A stretch of 64,000 bases of DNA. Origin: Streptomyces sp. NBC_00162. Lineage in GTDB: Bacteria; Actinomycetota; Actinomycetes; Streptomycetales; Streptomycetaceae. The notes under the pieces were generated by a model. It ran no database searches, had not been told where the DNA came from, and was given only the letters and a program-made list of their open reading frames with translations. The stretch covers positions 2,728,001 to 2,792,000 of the forward strand of contig NZ_CP102509.1 of NCBI RefSeq assembly GCF_024611995.1, given 5' to 3'. The translations under genes and the position numbers were made by a program. Below, one piece after another: positions 17,593 through 25,226 of the stretch (its first letter is position 1; each line of letters opens with the position of its first letter).

Positions 17593-18762
17593 TCAGCCGA
17601 GCGCGGGCACCGGCTGTGGCGGGGTGGGCCCGGTGTACCGGGCGGCAGGCCGGATGATCTTCGAATCGGCGGCCTGTTCCAGGATGTTCGCGCTCCAGCC
17701 CACCACGCGGGCCGCGCAGAAGGTCGGGGTGAACATCTCGCGCGGGAGCCCGCACAGTTCCATGACCACGCCCGCGTAGAACTCCACGTTGGTGTGCAGT
17801 TCGCGGCCGGGCTTGAGCTCGGCGAGGATCTCCTCGACCTGACGCTCGACCTCGACGGCGAAGTCCACCAGGGGGCCGCCGAAGTCGCGGGCGATGTCCC
17901 GCAGCATGCGTGAGCGGGGGTCCTCGGTGCGGTAGACGGGGTGGCCGAAGCCCATGATCCGCTCCCCCGCCAGGACCCGCTCGCGGATCCACGGACCGAT
18001 CCGGTCCGCGGTGCCGATGGCGTCCAGCGTGTCCAGGGCCCGGCTCGGGGCGCCGCCGTGCAGCGGGCCGGAGAGCGCGCCGATCGCACCGGTCAGGCAG
18101 GCCGCGACGTCGGCGCCGGTGGAGGCGATGACGCGGGCGGTGAAGGTGGAGGCGTTGAACCCGTGGTCGATGGTGGAGATCAGGTACTGCTCTATCGCGC
18201 GGGCCGTGACCGGGTCGGGCTCCTGCCCGGTCAGCATGTAGAGGTAGTTGGCCGCGTACGGGAGGTCGTCGCGCGGCTCCACCGGCTCCAGCCCCTGCCC
18301 CAGCCGGTGCAGCGCGGTGAGCAGGGTCGGTACGGCGGCGCAGGCGGCCAGCGCGTCGGCGGCCCGGCGGCCCGGGTCGAGGTCGTAGACCGGGCGGAAT
18401 CCGGCGGATGCGCCGAGCAGCGAGAGCGCGGTACGCAGTCCGGCGAGCGGTCCGGAGAGCGCGCAGGCCCTGGCCAGCGCGGGGAGGGCGTCCCGTACCT
18501 CGGCGGGCAGCCGGCGCAGCGGGACGGTCTCGGCGGTGAAGGCGGCGCGCTGGGCGGCGTCCGCGGGCAGCGTGCCGCGGAACATCAGGTGCCAGACGTC
18601 CTCGAAGCTGCGGCTCTCAGCGAGCTCGACGGCCGAGAACTGACGGTAGTGGTAGAAGCCCTCACGGCCCCGGACGTCACCGAGCTCGGTCTCGGTGACC
18701 ACGACTCCCGCGAGACCGCGCGGGGCTTCGAAGGTACTGGCGGTGGTGTCGGTGGTGTTCAT
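17593..18762 (-). CDS. Citrate synthase / methylcitrate synthase family protein
   Basis: A 389-residue enzyme of the citrate synthase family, which condenses oxaloacetate with an acyl-CoA. The substrate histidines are present: His200 (STIDHGF), His235 (SGPLHGGAPS) and His274 in GFGHPVYRTEDPRS. The position normally held by the catalytic aspartate reads NVEFYAG (Glu327). That change occurs in some actinobacterial citrate synthase 2 proteins as I recall them, but its effect here is untested. It is short for the hexameric type and resembles the CitZ/PrpC size class. It is transcribed divergently from an HTH-citrate synthase fusion over a 70-bp gap holding two likely operator sites. The ATG at 18762 follows that operator region directly. 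Confidence 0.88.
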   Translation of the reverse strand: MNTTDTTASTFEAPRGLAGVVVTETELGDVRGREGFYHYRQFSAVELAESRSFEDVWHLMFRGTLPADAAQRAAFTAETVPLRRLPAEVRDALPALARACALSGPLAGLRTALSLLGASAGFRPVYDLDPGRRAADALAACAAVPTLLTALHRLGQGLEPVEPRDDLPYAANYLYMLTGQEPDPVTARAIEQYLISTIDHGFNASTFTARVIASTGADVAACLTGAIGALSGPLHGGAPSRALDTLDAIGTADRIGPWIRERVLAGERIMGFGHPVYRTEDPRSRMLRDIARDFGGPLVDFAVEVERQVEEILAELKPGRELHTNVEFYAGVVMELCGLPREMFTPTFCAARVVGWSANILEQAADSKIIRPAARYTGPTPPQPVPALG

Positions 18763-18778
18763 GCATCGACCATCGATG

Positions 18779-18813
18779 ATTGATGGAATCCTTGTCAATA
18801 TTGATTGAATCAA
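18779..18813. promoter_or_regulatory. Tandem operator-like sites in the citrate synthase divergon
   Basis: ATTGATGGAATC (18779-18790) and ATTGATTGAATC (18800-18811) agree at 11 of 12 positions and start exactly 21 bp apart, two helical turns. The second lies in a perfect 13-bp palindrome TTGATTGAATCAA (18801-18813). They fill the gap between the divergent genes and are the obvious binding sites for the HTH-citrate synthase fusion. Confidence 0.65.
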
Positions 18814-18832
18814 CGTATGTAGGGTGGTGTGC

Positions 18833-20056
18833 ATGAACGAAGAGCGACGGCTCACCACCCGGCAGGCCGCCGAGCTGCTCGGGGTGAAGCCCGCGACCGT
18901 GTACGCCTACGTCAGCCGGGGTCAGCTCACGAGCCGGCGCGACCCGGTGGGGCGCGGCAGCAGTTTCGACGCCAGTGAGGTGGAGGAGCTGGCCCGGCGC
19001 AGCCGGCGCGAGGCGGCGGTCCCGGCCGGGGAGCTCGCCGTACGGACGGCCCTCACGCTCATCGAGCCGGACCGCTACTACTTCCGGGGCGTGGACGCCG
19101 TGGCCCTGGCCTCGCGGTACGCCTTCGAGGAGGTCGCGGAGTGGCTCTGGACGGGAACGCTCCCGCGCGGGGCGCGGTTCACCGCTCCCCCGGAGCCGCT
19201 CGCCGCGGCCCGCCGGGCGGTGGCCGCCCTGCCGGAGCACAGCGGCCCGGTGGACATGCTGCGGGTGGCGGTCGCCGCCGCCGCGGTGGCGGATCCGCTG
19301 CGCTTCGACCTCTCCGAGGAGGCGGTACTGGGCTCCGCGCGCTGCCTGATCCCCACGCTGGTCGGCTCCCTGCCGGTGGTGGGTCCGCCGGGGTGGGCCG
19401 GGGACGGCCGGACGGCCCGGCAGCTGTGGCCGCGGCTGACGGCCCGCGAGCCGGACCCGGACGCGCTGGCCGCGCTGGACCTGGCGCTGGGACTCCTCGT
19501 GGACCACGATCTGGCCGCCTCCACCCTGGCGGTACGGGTGGCCGCGTCGGCGCGGGCACATCCGTACGCGGCGGTGTCGGCCGGGCTCGGCGCGCTGGAG
19601 GGGCCGCTGCACGGTGCGGCCGGACGGCTCGCGCACCGGATGCTGGTGGAGGTGCTGGAGCGGGGCGGAGCCGCGCCGGTGGTGGCGGAGTACCTCCGGT
19701 CGGGGCGCCGGGTGCCGGGGCTCGGCCACCGGCTGTACCGGGGCGAGGACCCGCGTGCACTGGCGCTGTTCGCACGGCTGGAGGGCCTGCCCCAGGCGGC
19801 CCCCGCGCTGGCCGCGGCACGCGAGGTGGCCGCGGTGATGGCCCGGCAGGGCGGGCTGCACGCCAATGTGGACCTGGCGCTGGCGGTGCTGACGGTGTCG
19901 TGCGGGATGGCGGCGGAGGCCGGGGAGACGGTCTTCGCGGTGGCGCGCACGGCGGGCTGGATCGCGCACGCGCTGGAGGAGTACCAGGAACGGCCGCTGC
20001 GGATGCGGCCGAGCGGGGAGTACCACGGACCCCGCCCACCCCAGCCGATGCCGTGA
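18833..20056 (+). CDS. Helix-turn-helix / citrate synthase fusion protein
   Basis: A 407-residue protein with an N-terminal MerR/excisionase-like DNA-binding domain (residues 6-57: LTTRQAAELLGVKPATVYAY ... RRDPVGRGSSFDASEVEEL) fused to a compact citrate-synthase domain (about 75-400). The catalytic-type residues are kept: His in VDHDLAAST, His in EGPLHGAAGR, His in PGLGHRLYRGEDPRA, and Asp in LHANVDLALA. It could be an enzyme that regulates its own genes, or a repressor that uses the fold to sense an acyl-CoA or oxaloacetate. The ATG at 18833 has AGGGTGG 5 nt upstream; the GTG at 18824 is less likely. It is transcribed divergently from the other citrate synthase gene. Architecture is certain; enzymatic activity is inferred. 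Confidence 0.88.
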   Translation: MNEERRLTTRQAAELLGVKPATVYAYVSRGQLTSRRDPVGRGSSFDASEVEELARRSRREAAVPAGELAVRTALTLIEPDRYYFRGVDAVALASRYAFEEVAEWLWTGTLPRGARFTAPPEPLAAARRAVAALPEHSGPVDMLRVAVAAAAVADPLRFDLSEEAVLGSARCLIPTLVGSLPVVGPPGWAGDGRTARQLWPRLTAREPDPDALAALDLALGLLVDHDLAASTLAVRVAASARAHPYAAVSAGLGALEGPLHGAAGRLAHRMLVEVLERGGAAPVVAEYLRSGRRVPGLGHRLYRGEDPRALALFARLEGLPQAAPALAAAREVAAVMARQGGLHANVDLALAVLTVSCGMAAEAGETVFAVARTAGWIAHALEEYQERPLRMRPSGEYHGPRPPQPMP

Positions 20057-20090
20057 CGGGCGGTGGGGCGGGGGCGGTCCGGCCGCGGCG

Positions 20091-21698
20091 TCAGGTCCGC
20101 AGCCAGACCGCCGTGTCCTGCGGGAGCAGCCCCGTGTCGTCAAGGGCGGAGCTGCCCAGCAGGAGATGGGTGTGGGCCGGCAGCGGGACCGGCCCCTCGG
20201 ACAGGTTGACCACGCAGACCAGTCCGTCGGGGCGGACGAAGGCCAGCACCCCGGGCGGCACCTGAAGCCACTCCAGCGAGCCGCCGCCGAAGCCGGCCGC
20301 CTCGCGGCGCAGCCCGAGCGCCGTCCGGTAGAGGGTCAGCATGGAGTCCGGATCGCCGTCCTGCCGGTCGGCGGCGTACGTCGGCCAGCTCGCGGGCTGC
20401 GGCAGCCAGGGGTCGTTCCAGGGTTCCGCGGTCCACGGCAGCGGGACCCGGCAGCCGTCCCGGCCGGGGTCGGTGCCGCCGGAGCGGAAGTGCATCGGAT
20501 CCTGGATCCGGCTGAGCGGTATGTCAGCTTCCGGCAGACCCAGTTCCTCGCCCTGATAGACGTACACGGCGCCGGGCAGGGCCAGCGTCAACAGGGCGGC
20601 GGCACGCGCCCGCCGGGTGCCGAGCGCCAGATCGGTCGGGGTCCCGAAGACCTTGGCGGCGAAGTCGAAGCCGGTCTCGGCGCGCCCGTATCGGGTGACC
20701 GTACGGGTCACGTCGTGGTTGCAGAGCACCCAGGTGGCCGGAGCCCCGACGGGCGCGTGCTCGGCGAGCGTCTCCTCGATGGAGGTGCGCAGCCGCCGCG
20801 CGTCCCACGGGCAGCTGAGGAAGGAGAAGTTGAAGGCGGTGTGCAGCTCGTCGGGGCGCAGGTAGCGGGCGAAGCGCTCGGAGTCGGGCAGCCAGACCTC
20901 GCCGACGAAGATCGCGTCGTACGCGTCGGCGATGGCGCGCCAGGAGCGGTAGATGGTGTGCAGCTCGTCGCGGTCGATGTACGGGTGGGTCTCTCCGGGC
21001 CAGGGTTCCGGTGAGCGGCCGGCCAGGTCGGGCAGGGCCGGATCCTTCGCGAGCAGGGCCGCGGAGTCGATGCGTACGCCGGATACGCCCCGCTCGAACC
21101 AGAAGCGCAGGACCTCCTCGTGCTCGCGACGGACCGCGGGGTGGTCCCAGTTGAGGTCGGGCTGCTCCGGGGTGAAGAGGTGCAGGTACCACTCCCCGTC
21201 CGGCACCCGCGTCCAGGTGGCGGCCCCGTTGAACTGCGACGGCCAGTCCCCCGGGGGCAGTTCGCCGTGCTCGCCGCGTCCCGGGCGGAAGTGGAACAGC
21301 TCCCGCTCGGGGCTGCCGGGGCCGGCCGCGAGGGCGGCCCGGAACCACGCGTGCTGGTCGGACACGTGGTTCGGGACGATGTCGACGATGGTCCGGATGC
21401 CCAGCTCGCGGGCTTCGGAGATGAGCTTCTCGGCTTCGGCGAGGGTGCCGAAGGCGGGGTCGATGGTGCGGTAGTCGGCGACGTCGTAGCCGCCGTCGGC
21501 GAGGGGTGAGAGGTACCAGGGGGTGAACCACAGGGCGTCCACGCCGAGTTCGGCGAGGTAGGGCAGCCGGGCCCGGACGCCCGCGAGGTCACCGGTGCCG
21601 TCCCCGTCGCCGTCGGCGAAGCTGCGTACGTACACCTGGTAGATGGCGGCCGAGCGCCACCAGTCGGCGGCGTTTTCGGGCAGGGGAAAGTCAGCCAC
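20091..21698 (-). CDS. GH13 alpha-glucosidase (GH13_30-like)
   Basis: A 535-residue cytosolic glycoside hydrolase of family 13 that should release glucose from the non-reducing end of imported alpha-gluco-oligosaccharides. The catalytic residues are Asp211 (SGVRIDSAAL, nucleophile), Glu267 (IFVGEVW, acid/base) and Asp329 (CNHDVTR). Conserved region I is DIVPNHVSDQH (about 106-116). The first domain begins AADWWRSAAIYQVYVRSF, typical of alpha-glucosidase/oligo-1,6-glucosidase. The GTG at 21698 is chosen because AAAGGA lies 6 nt upstream; an in-frame GTG at 21713 lacks one. It is the last gene of the sugar transporter operon, 51 nt after the second permease. Its linkage specificity is not readable from sequence. 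Confidence 0.9.
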   Translation of the reverse strand: MADFPLPENAADWWRSAAIYQVYVRSFADGDGDGTGDLAGVRARLPYLAELGVDALWFTPWYLSPLADGGYDVADYRTIDPAFGTLAEAEKLISEARELGIRTIVDIVPNHVSDQHAWFRAALAAGPGSPERELFHFRPGRGEHGELPPGDWPSQFNGAATWTRVPDGEWYLHLFTPEQPDLNWDHPAVRREHEEVLRFWFERGVSGVRIDSAALLAKDPALPDLAGRSPEPWPGETHPYIDRDELHTIYRSWRAIADAYDAIFVGEVWLPDSERFARYLRPDELHTAFNFSFLSCPWDARRLRTSIEETLAEHAPVGAPATWVLCNHDVTRTVTRYGRAETGFDFAAKVFGTPTDLALGTRRARAAALLTLALPGAVYVYQGEELGLPEADIPLSRIQDPMHFRSGGTDPGRDGCRVPLPWTAEPWNDPWLPQPASWPTYAADRQDGDPDSMLTLYRTALGLRREAAGFGGGSLEWLQVPPGVLAFVRPDGLVCVVNLSEGPVPLPAHTHLLLGSSALDDTGLLPQDTAVWLRT

Positions 21699-21749
21699 GA
21701 GGGGTCCTTTCACGGGGGCGGCCGGGCGTGGCGGTGCGGGCTGCGGACG

Positions 21750-22625
21750 TCAGCCCTTGAGGGAGCCCGCCGTCAGGCCGCTCATGATGTTGCGCTGGAA
21801 GATCAGGAAGATGACGAGCGTGGGCACCGAGGCCATCGCGAGTGCGGCGATGAGATGGTTCTCGGGGACTCCCGAGGCCAGTGAGTAGATGCCGACGTTG
21901 AGCGTCTGGAGCGCCGGGTCGGGGAGGGTGAGCATCGGCCAGAGGAAGTCCTTCCAGACCCCGACGATCGCGAAGATCGACACGACGCCCAGGATGGGCC
22001 GGGACATCGGCAGGACGATCGAGCGCAGGGTGCGGACCGCGCTCGCCCCGTCGATGGCGGAGGCGTCGAGGATCTCCTGCGGGATGGAGTCGAAGAACCG
22101 TTTCAGCAGGAAGATGCTGAAGGCGTTGGTGACGGACGGCAGCCAGATCACCCAGGGCGTGTTGAGCAGGTTCCGCTCGATGAGCGGCATGTCGAGCACT
22201 GTGAGGTACTGCGGCACGACCAGGACGGTGGCCGGGATCATCAGGGTCGCCAGCATCATGCCGAGCACGGCCTTGCCGAGGACGGGGCGCAGCTTGGACA
22301 GCGAGTACGCGGCGGCCACGTCGAGGACGAGCTGGAAGGCCAGCGCCCCGAAGGCGTAGTAGAGGGTGTTGAACAGCAGCTTGGCGAGGTCCATGACCTT
22401 CCAGGCGGCCGTGTAGTTGGCGGTGTGCAGGGAGTCGGGCACCAGGGTCGGCGGGACCTGGGCGAACTCCTCGGTGCTCTTGAGGCCGTTCGCCGCCATC
22501 CAGTACAGGGGGCCGAGGAAGACGAGGGTGAAGCCGCCGACGACCAGGACGAGGGCGGTCCAGTACAGGATCCTGCCCCGGGTGCGGCCCAGTTGCGCCG
22601 GCGATATCAGCGTGCGCTCTGCCAT
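21750..22625 (-). CDS. Carbohydrate ABC transporter permease (MalG type)
   Basis: A 291-residue inner-membrane permease with six predicted transmembrane helices, the first at about 20-42. The EAA loop that contacts the ATPase is recognisable (EILDASAIDGASAVRTLRSI, about 195-214). It forms the heterodimeric channel with the MalF-type protein encoded 15 nt upstream. An AAGGAG site lies 8 nt before its ATG. No ATP-binding gene is in the operon; Streptomyces sugar importers commonly borrow the shared ATPase MsiK encoded elsewhere. The likely cargo is the oligosaccharide hydrolysed by the neighbouring alpha-glucosidase. Confidence 0.92.
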   Translation of the reverse strand: MAERTLISPAQLGRTRGRILYWTALVLVVGGFTLVFLGPLYWMAANGLKSTEEFAQVPPTLVPDSLHTANYTAAWKVMDLAKLLFNTLYYAFGALAFQLVLDVAAAYSLSKLRPVLGKAVLGMMLATLMIPATVLVVPQYLTVLDMPLIERNLLNTPWVIWLPSVTNAFSIFLLKRFFDSIPQEILDASAIDGASAVRTLRSIVLPMSRPILGVVSIFAIVGVWKDFLWPMLTLPDPALQTLNVGIYSLASGVPENHLIAALAMASVPTLVIFLIFQRNIMSGLTAGSLKG

Positions 22626-22640
22626 GTGAGGGGCTCCTTG

Positions 22641-23549
22641 TCAGCTCTCGTTGTCGCGGCTGAGGCGGACGTAAAGCGCGGAGAAGCCCGCGAGCAGGAC
22701 GAGCAGGCACAGGCCCAGGGCCGCGGCGCCGCCGTACTGGTTGAAACTGAAGGCGTACTGGTAGATGAGGACGACGACGGTGGTGGTCGAGCCCTCGGGG
22801 CCGGCTCCGCCGGTCAGCAGGAACGGTTCGACGAACACCTGCATCGTCGCGATGATCTGCATCAGCAGCAGGAGCGAGAGGATCAGCTTGGTCTGCGGGA
22901 TCGTGACGTGCCAGATCTTGCGCAGGAGCCCCGCCCCGTCGAGTTCGGCGGCCTCGTACAGCTCACCGGGGATGCCCTGGAGCGCGGCGAGGTAGATCAG
23001 GGTCGCACCGCCCATGTTCATCCACGTGGAGGCGATGACGACCGAGAGCATCGCGGTGTCGGTGGACTGCAGCCAGTCCTGCGCGGGGAGGTGCAGGAAC
23101 TCCAGCACCCTGTTGAAGAGGCCGTATCCGGGATCGTAGAAGTACTTGAAGAGCAGGACCGAGGCCACCGGCGGCATCATCACCGGCAGGTAGACGAGCA
23201 GGCGCAGATAGCCCTGGCCGTGGCGGAACTCGTTCAGCACCAGGGCCACCACGAACGGGACCACGAAGCCGAGGAGCAGGGCCAGTCCGGTGAAGAGCAG
23301 GGTGTTGCGCCAGGCCTGCCAGAAGTTCGGGTCCCCGAAGACGTAGGCGAAGTTGTCCCAGCCGACCCAGCGGGTGGCGCCGTTCTCGGTCTTCTGGAAG
23401 GCCAGCAGGAACTCCCGGACCATCGGGTACCAGGAGAAGAAGGAAAAGCAGAGGACGGCGCCGATCAGGAAGCCGTGGGCCGTGAGGTTCCGCTTGAGCG
23501 CCCGGCGGAACTCCGCACGGGAGGCTCGGGGCAGGGTGGGGGCCGACAT
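22641..23549 (-). CDS. Carbohydrate ABC transporter permease (MalF type)
   Basis: A 302-residue inner-membrane permease of the MalF/UgpA type, with six or seven hydrophobic helices beginning at about residue 22. An EAA-like loop lies at about 195-215 (GELYEAAELDGAGLLRKIWH). It pairs with the following MalG-type gene, from which it is separated by 15 nt. A strong hairpin separates it from the upstream binding-protein gene, which usually lowers permease expression relative to the binding protein. The start ATG at 23549 has AAGGAG 9 nt upstream. Confidence 0.92.
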   Translation of the reverse strand: MSAPTLPRASRAEFRRALKRNLTAHGFLIGAVLCFSFFSWYPMVREFLLAFQKTENGATRWVGWDNFAYVFGDPNFWQAWRNTLLFTGLALLLGFVVPFVVALVLNEFRHGQGYLRLLVYLPVMMPPVASVLLFKYFYDPGYGLFNRVLEFLHLPAQDWLQSTDTAMLSVVIASTWMNMGGATLIYLAALQGIPGELYEAAELDGAGLLRKIWHVTIPQTKLILSLLLLMQIIATMQVFVEPFLLTGGAGPEGSTTTVVVLIYQYAFSFNQYGGAAALGLCLLVLLAGFSALYVRLSRDNES

Positions 23550-23595
23550 CGCCGCTCGCTCCTTGGTGGGTCTTCGTCTTCGGTGCGCGGGAGGC

Positions 23596-23617
23596 GGGGG
23601 TCCCGGCGGGGACCCCC
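23596..23617 (-). terminator. Intercistronic hairpin after the binding-protein gene
   Basis: A 9-bp stem (GGGGGTCCC with GGGACCCCC) and a 4-nt loop lies between the solute-binding gene and the permeases. As in mal-type operons, it probably stabilises the upstream mRNA or terminates part of the transcription. Confidence 0.6.
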
Positions 23618-23625
23618 GGACGCCG

Positions 23626-25023
23626 CTACTGGTTCCCCAGCACCTGGTTGACCGCCTTCTCGGCGTCGCCGAGGAGCTGTGCCGGGTCCGCGTCCTTGTT
23701 GGTGAGGACCCCCGACATCACCTTGTCGAGGACCTTGTAGATCTCCTGCGCCTTCACCGGCTCCGGCTTTCCGGGCACCGGGTTGTCCAGGAAGGCCTTG
23801 AAGTTGGCGACCGGCATGGTGGCGCTCGCCGACTTCAGCTCGTCGTCCTTGGCCTTGCTGGCTCCGGTGAAGAAGGCGGGCTGGGGAAGGCCGACCGGCA
23901 GGCCGTCGGCCTTGCTGCGGTCGTACTGGAACTGGCCCTTGCCGACCGCGAGGGTCTTGAAGTTGAGCCAGGCGACGGCGGCCTTGACCTTGTCGGGCGA
24001 GCTGCCCTTCTTGATCATGTAGCCGTTGCCGCCGGCCAGGGTGGCCGCGCCGCCCGGGATGGGGCCCATGCCGAAGTTCTCGTACTTGGCGCCGAGCTGC
24101 TGGACCATGTAGGTGATGTCGTCGGGCGCGGCGAGGAACATGCCGAGCTTGTCCGAGGCCATCTGCTTCTGCAGGTCGCCCCACTTGAGCAGCTGGGTCT
24201 TGCCCATGCTGTCGTCCTCCCAGCGCATGGCGTGGAGGTTGTCGACGATTCGCGCGCCGGTGGCGTTGTTGAAGGCGGCCTTGCCGTCGGCGCCGACGAC
24301 GTCGCCGCCCATTCCATAGGTGGTGGCCGTGAAGTGCCAGCCGCCGGTGTTCTCCACGCTGTACTCGCCGAAGCCGGCGACTCCGTTGCCCAGGGCCGCG
24401 ATCTTCTTGGCGGCCGCCCGGACCTCCTCCCAACTGCGCGGCGGGGTGTCGGGGTTGAGGCCGGCCTGCTGAAAGAGCTTGCGGTTGACCAGCAGGCCCA
24501 TCGTGTAGTTGCTGGTCGGCAGGCCGTAGAGCTTGCCGTCCCGCTTGAGGACGTCTGTCACGTTCTTGTCGATGTCGTCGAGCGCGGGCACCGAGGCGGG
24601 AGTGACGTACGCCGAGATGTCCTCGGCCCCGTCGTTGTCCAGCACCTGCTGGAGGTCGGTGAAGTAGGCGTAGAAGACGTCCGGCTGGGACTTGGCCTTC
24701 AGCATCGCGGTGAAGCGCGGGGGTTCCAGGCACTGGCCGGGGGTGGAGCGGCCCTCGATGGTGACGTTCGGGTACGTCTTGTTGAACTCCGCCACGTCCT
24801 CCTTCCACTCCTTGAGCTCGGCCGCCTTCGCCGCGGGCGGCATGCAGTCGATGGAGAGGGTGACCTTGGTCTTCGGGTCGAGCGGGGCGGAGGCGTCGGT
24901 GGAACCGCCGGCGGCCTGGGGCTTGCCGTCGCCGCTGCTGCTCGTGCCGCAGGCTGCGAGGGCGGTCACGGCGAGCGCGGAGGCGAGGGCTGCCGCGACG
25001 TTGCGGCGGACGTTGGTTCTCAT
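23626..25023 (-). CDS. Extracellular solute-binding lipoprotein (family 1, sugar ABC importer)
   Basis: A 465-residue lipoprotein. The N-terminus has a basic start, a hydrophobic core and the lipobox LAAC (cysteine at residue 24, LAVTALAACGTSSSG), so it is anchored outside the membrane. The mature part is a periplasmic-binding-protein-like fold with features of the MalE/ExtSBP_1 group (SQPDVFYAYFTDLQQVL; KLYGLPTSNYTMGLLVNRKLF; GGNGYMIKKGS). It captures an oligosaccharide and delivers it to the downstream permeases. It heads the operon SBP-permease-permease-alpha-glucosidase. The ATG at 25023 has AAGGGGA upstream, and imperfect copies of the putative LacI-type half-sites lie about 75-100 nt before it. 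Confidence 0.93.
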   Translation of the reverse strand: MRTNVRRNVAAALASALAVTALAACGTSSSGDGKPQAAGGSTDASAPLDPKTKVTLSIDCMPPAAKAAELKEWKEDVAEFNKTYPNVTIEGRSTPGQCLEPPRFTAMLKAKSQPDVFYAYFTDLQQVLDNDGAEDISAYVTPASVPALDDIDKNVTDVLKRDGKLYGLPTSNYTMGLLVNRKLFQQAGLNPDTPPRSWEEVRAAAKKIAALGNGVAGFGEYSVENTGGWHFTATTYGMGGDVVGADGKAAFNNATGARIVDNLHAMRWEDDSMGKTQLLKWGDLQKQMASDKLGMFLAAPDDITYMVQQLGAKYENFGMGPIPGGAATLAGGNGYMIKKGSSPDKVKAAVAWLNFKTLAVGKGQFQYDRSKADGLPVGLPQPAFFTGASKAKDDELKSASATMPVANFKAFLDNPVPGKPEPVKAQEIYKVLDKVMSGVLTNKDADPAQLLGDAEKAVNQVLGNQ

Positions 25024-25097
25024 CGGTGGTCCCCTTCGAGCATCGGGCAGGAGGCGTGGGGGCGAGCGCGGCACACTCAACCACCGCCGATAGATGA

Positions 25098-25125
25098 ACG
25101 CAATATCTCGCGCAAATTTCGTAAT
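25098..25125. promoter_or_regulatory. Candidate weak LacI-type operator before the transporter operon
   Basis: Half-sites ACGCAAT (25098), GCGCAAA (25110) and a degenerate TCGTAAT (25119) reproduce, less perfectly, the GCGCAAG triplet seen before the lacI and glucanase genes. Spacing is 12 and 9 bp. Confidence 0.45.
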
Positions 25126-25162
25126 ACATTGACAGTCAGATGTCGGACGCGGAATGCAAAAA

Positions 25163-25197
25163 GGGCTCCGGAACGTCTGTGTGACGTTCCGGAGCCC
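25163..25197 (-). terminator. Intrinsic terminator of the lacI-family gene
   Basis: A perfect 15-bp stem (GGGCTCCGGAACGTC at 25163-25177, complement at 25183-25197) with a 5-nt loop is followed on the minus strand by TTTTTGC. It isolates the regulator from the transporter operon. Confidence 0.92.
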
Positions 25198-25226
25198 TGG
25201 GCGCAGCTGCGCGGGCGCTACGAGGG

